Shown here piece after piece: positions 5,667 to 6,396 of a stretch of DNA of 6,396 bases; position 1 is the stretch's first letter, and the number at the start of each line of letters is the position of its first letter. The translations under genes and the position numbers were made by a program. Source of the DNA: an uncultured Coriobacteriaceae bacterium. GTDB lineage: Bacteria > Actinomycetota > Coriobacteriia > Coriobacteriales > UMGS124. Under the pieces are notes generated by a model. It was not told where the DNA came from. It saw only the letters and a program-made list of their open reading frames with translations, and did no database searches. The stretch is taken from NCBI GenBank assembly GCA_900555105.1, contig USJP01000100.1, forward strand, positions 1-6,396, written 5' to 3'.

Positions 5667-6396
5667 ATGACCCAAGAGATTAACCAGCAGCTTCTAGGCG
5701 GGGAGCGCGCCTTGTTCCACGCCCATGACCTGCGTATTACCGACACTGTCTTTACCGACGGCGAGTCACCCCTCAAGGAAAGCTCTGACATCGAGCTTGT
5801 GGGGAGCGCGTTTCGTTGGAAGTACCCGCTGTGGTACGCCACGCACGTCACGGCACGCAACTGCACGTGGTTCGAGATGGCGCGCTCGGGCGTGTGGTAC
5901 ACCGACGACATCTTGGTAGAGGACTCTGTCATCGAGGCCCCGAAGAATTTCCGCCGCTGCACCGATGTCACGCTTCGCAACGTGACGCTGCCCAATGCGG
6001 CCGAGACGCTGTGGACCTGCCGCGACATCACACTTGAAAATGTCACGGCAAAGGGCGACTACTTCGCCATGAACAGCGAGAACATCGAGATAGATGGCCT
6101 GGTGCTCGACGGCAACTACTCCTTTGACGGGGCGCGCCACATTCACGTGAAGAACTCGCGCCTACTCTCTAAGGACTCCTTCTGGAACACCGAAGACGTG
6201 CTCGTGGAGGATTCCTACATCGCCGGTGAGTACCTGGGCTGGAACTCCAAGGACCTGCGCCTGGTCAACTGCACCATCGAGAGCCTGCAGGGCATGTGCT
6301 ATGCTGACAATATCGTGCTTGAGAACTGCAAGCTCATCAACACGACCCTTGCCTTTGAGTACTCGAGCGTGACCGCCAACCTCACGGGCCGCGCGG
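5667..6396 (+). CDS. DUF3737 family protein, right-handed beta-helix, 3' end outside the window
   Basis: The first 243 residues of a protein I recognise as DUF3737, a conserved family of unknown function found in many gut bacteria and usually about 280 aa. Family blocks visible include GGERALF (11-17), DGESPLKES (31-39), WKYPLWYA (51-58), MARSGVWYT (71-79), IEAPKNFRRC (89-98), NAAETLW (110-116), DYFAMNS (131-137) and DGNYSFDG (148-155). The chain is a run of short coils of the form D-I-x-L-E-N-x, repeating every 20 residues from 39 to 119 and every 19 from 119 to 233. This is the pattern of a right-handed parallel beta-helix. An aromatic residue recurs near the end of most coils. There is no signal peptide or membrane segment, so it is probably cytoplasmic. 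Beta-helices often bind or cut polysaccharides, but no function is proven for this family. It is divergent from the sugar kinase and shares its control region. Confidence 0.93.
   Translation, partial: MTQEINQQLLGGERALFHAHDLRITDTVFTDGESPLKESSDIELVGSAFRWKYPLWYATHVTARNCTWFEMARSGVWYTDDILVEDSVIEAPKNFRRCTDVTLRNVTLPNAAETLWTCRDITLENVTAKGDYFAMNSENIEIDGLVLDGNYSFDGARHIHVKNSRLLSKDSFWNTEDVLVEDSYIAGEYLGWNSKDLRLVNCTIESLQGMCYADNIVLENCKLINTTLAFEYSSVTANLTGRA

Noticed and set aside
1..6396. Mobile element, CRISPR array, defence system, tRNA or rRNA
   Set aside because: I saw no transposase or integrase motif, no spaced direct repeats, no cloverleaf-like sequence and no toxin, nuclease or methylase domain in any supported gene.

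Overview
This is an ordinary-looking stretch of a GC-rich bacterial chromosome with five protein genes, two of them cut by the window edges. G/C-rich codon use, a strong GGAGG-type ribosome site, GTG starts and a Tat-exported orphan protein next to a sugar kinase and a DUF3737 protein would suit an anaerobic gut actinobacterium of the Coriobacteriia (Collinsella/Olsenella-like). This is an inference from style only; there is no rRNA or other phylogenetic marker here.

Layout, left to right. (1) 2-1099 (+): a hormone-sensitive-lipase-type alpha/beta hydrolase whose frame is already open at the left edge. (2) 1168-1812 (+): a HAD-superfamily phosphatase of the phosphoglycolate phosphatase/PpaX type, 68 nt downstream and possibly co-transcribed. 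(3) 1813-2041: an intergenic region with an extended -10-like promoter. (4) 2042-4081 (+): a 679-aa Tat-exported, cysteine-rich, probably beta-propeller protein of unknown function. (5) 4082-4368: a convergent intergenic region holding a strong 12-bp hairpin (terminator candidate) and a second imperfect hairpin; no gene is seen there. (6) 4369-5355 (-): a PfkB-family sugar kinase, most like fructokinase. (7) 5356-5666: a 311-nt divergent control region with three copies of a 13-mer, two of them forming a perfect inverted repeat. One copy sits on the likely -10 of the kinase gene. (8) 5667 to the right edge (+): a DUF3737 right-handed beta-helix protein with very regular 20- then 19-residue coils, cut by the window end.

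How the parts may work together: the kinase and the DUF3737 gene share one control region and may respond to the same regulator, probably linked to sugar supply. The hydrolase and the HAD phosphatase are generic small-molecule enzymes with unknown substrates. The Tat protein appears to be its own unit, with its own promoter and a terminator-like hairpin after it. I see no mobile element, CRISPR array, tRNA, rRNA or defence system. The least explained items are the Tat protein and the triple 13-mer.
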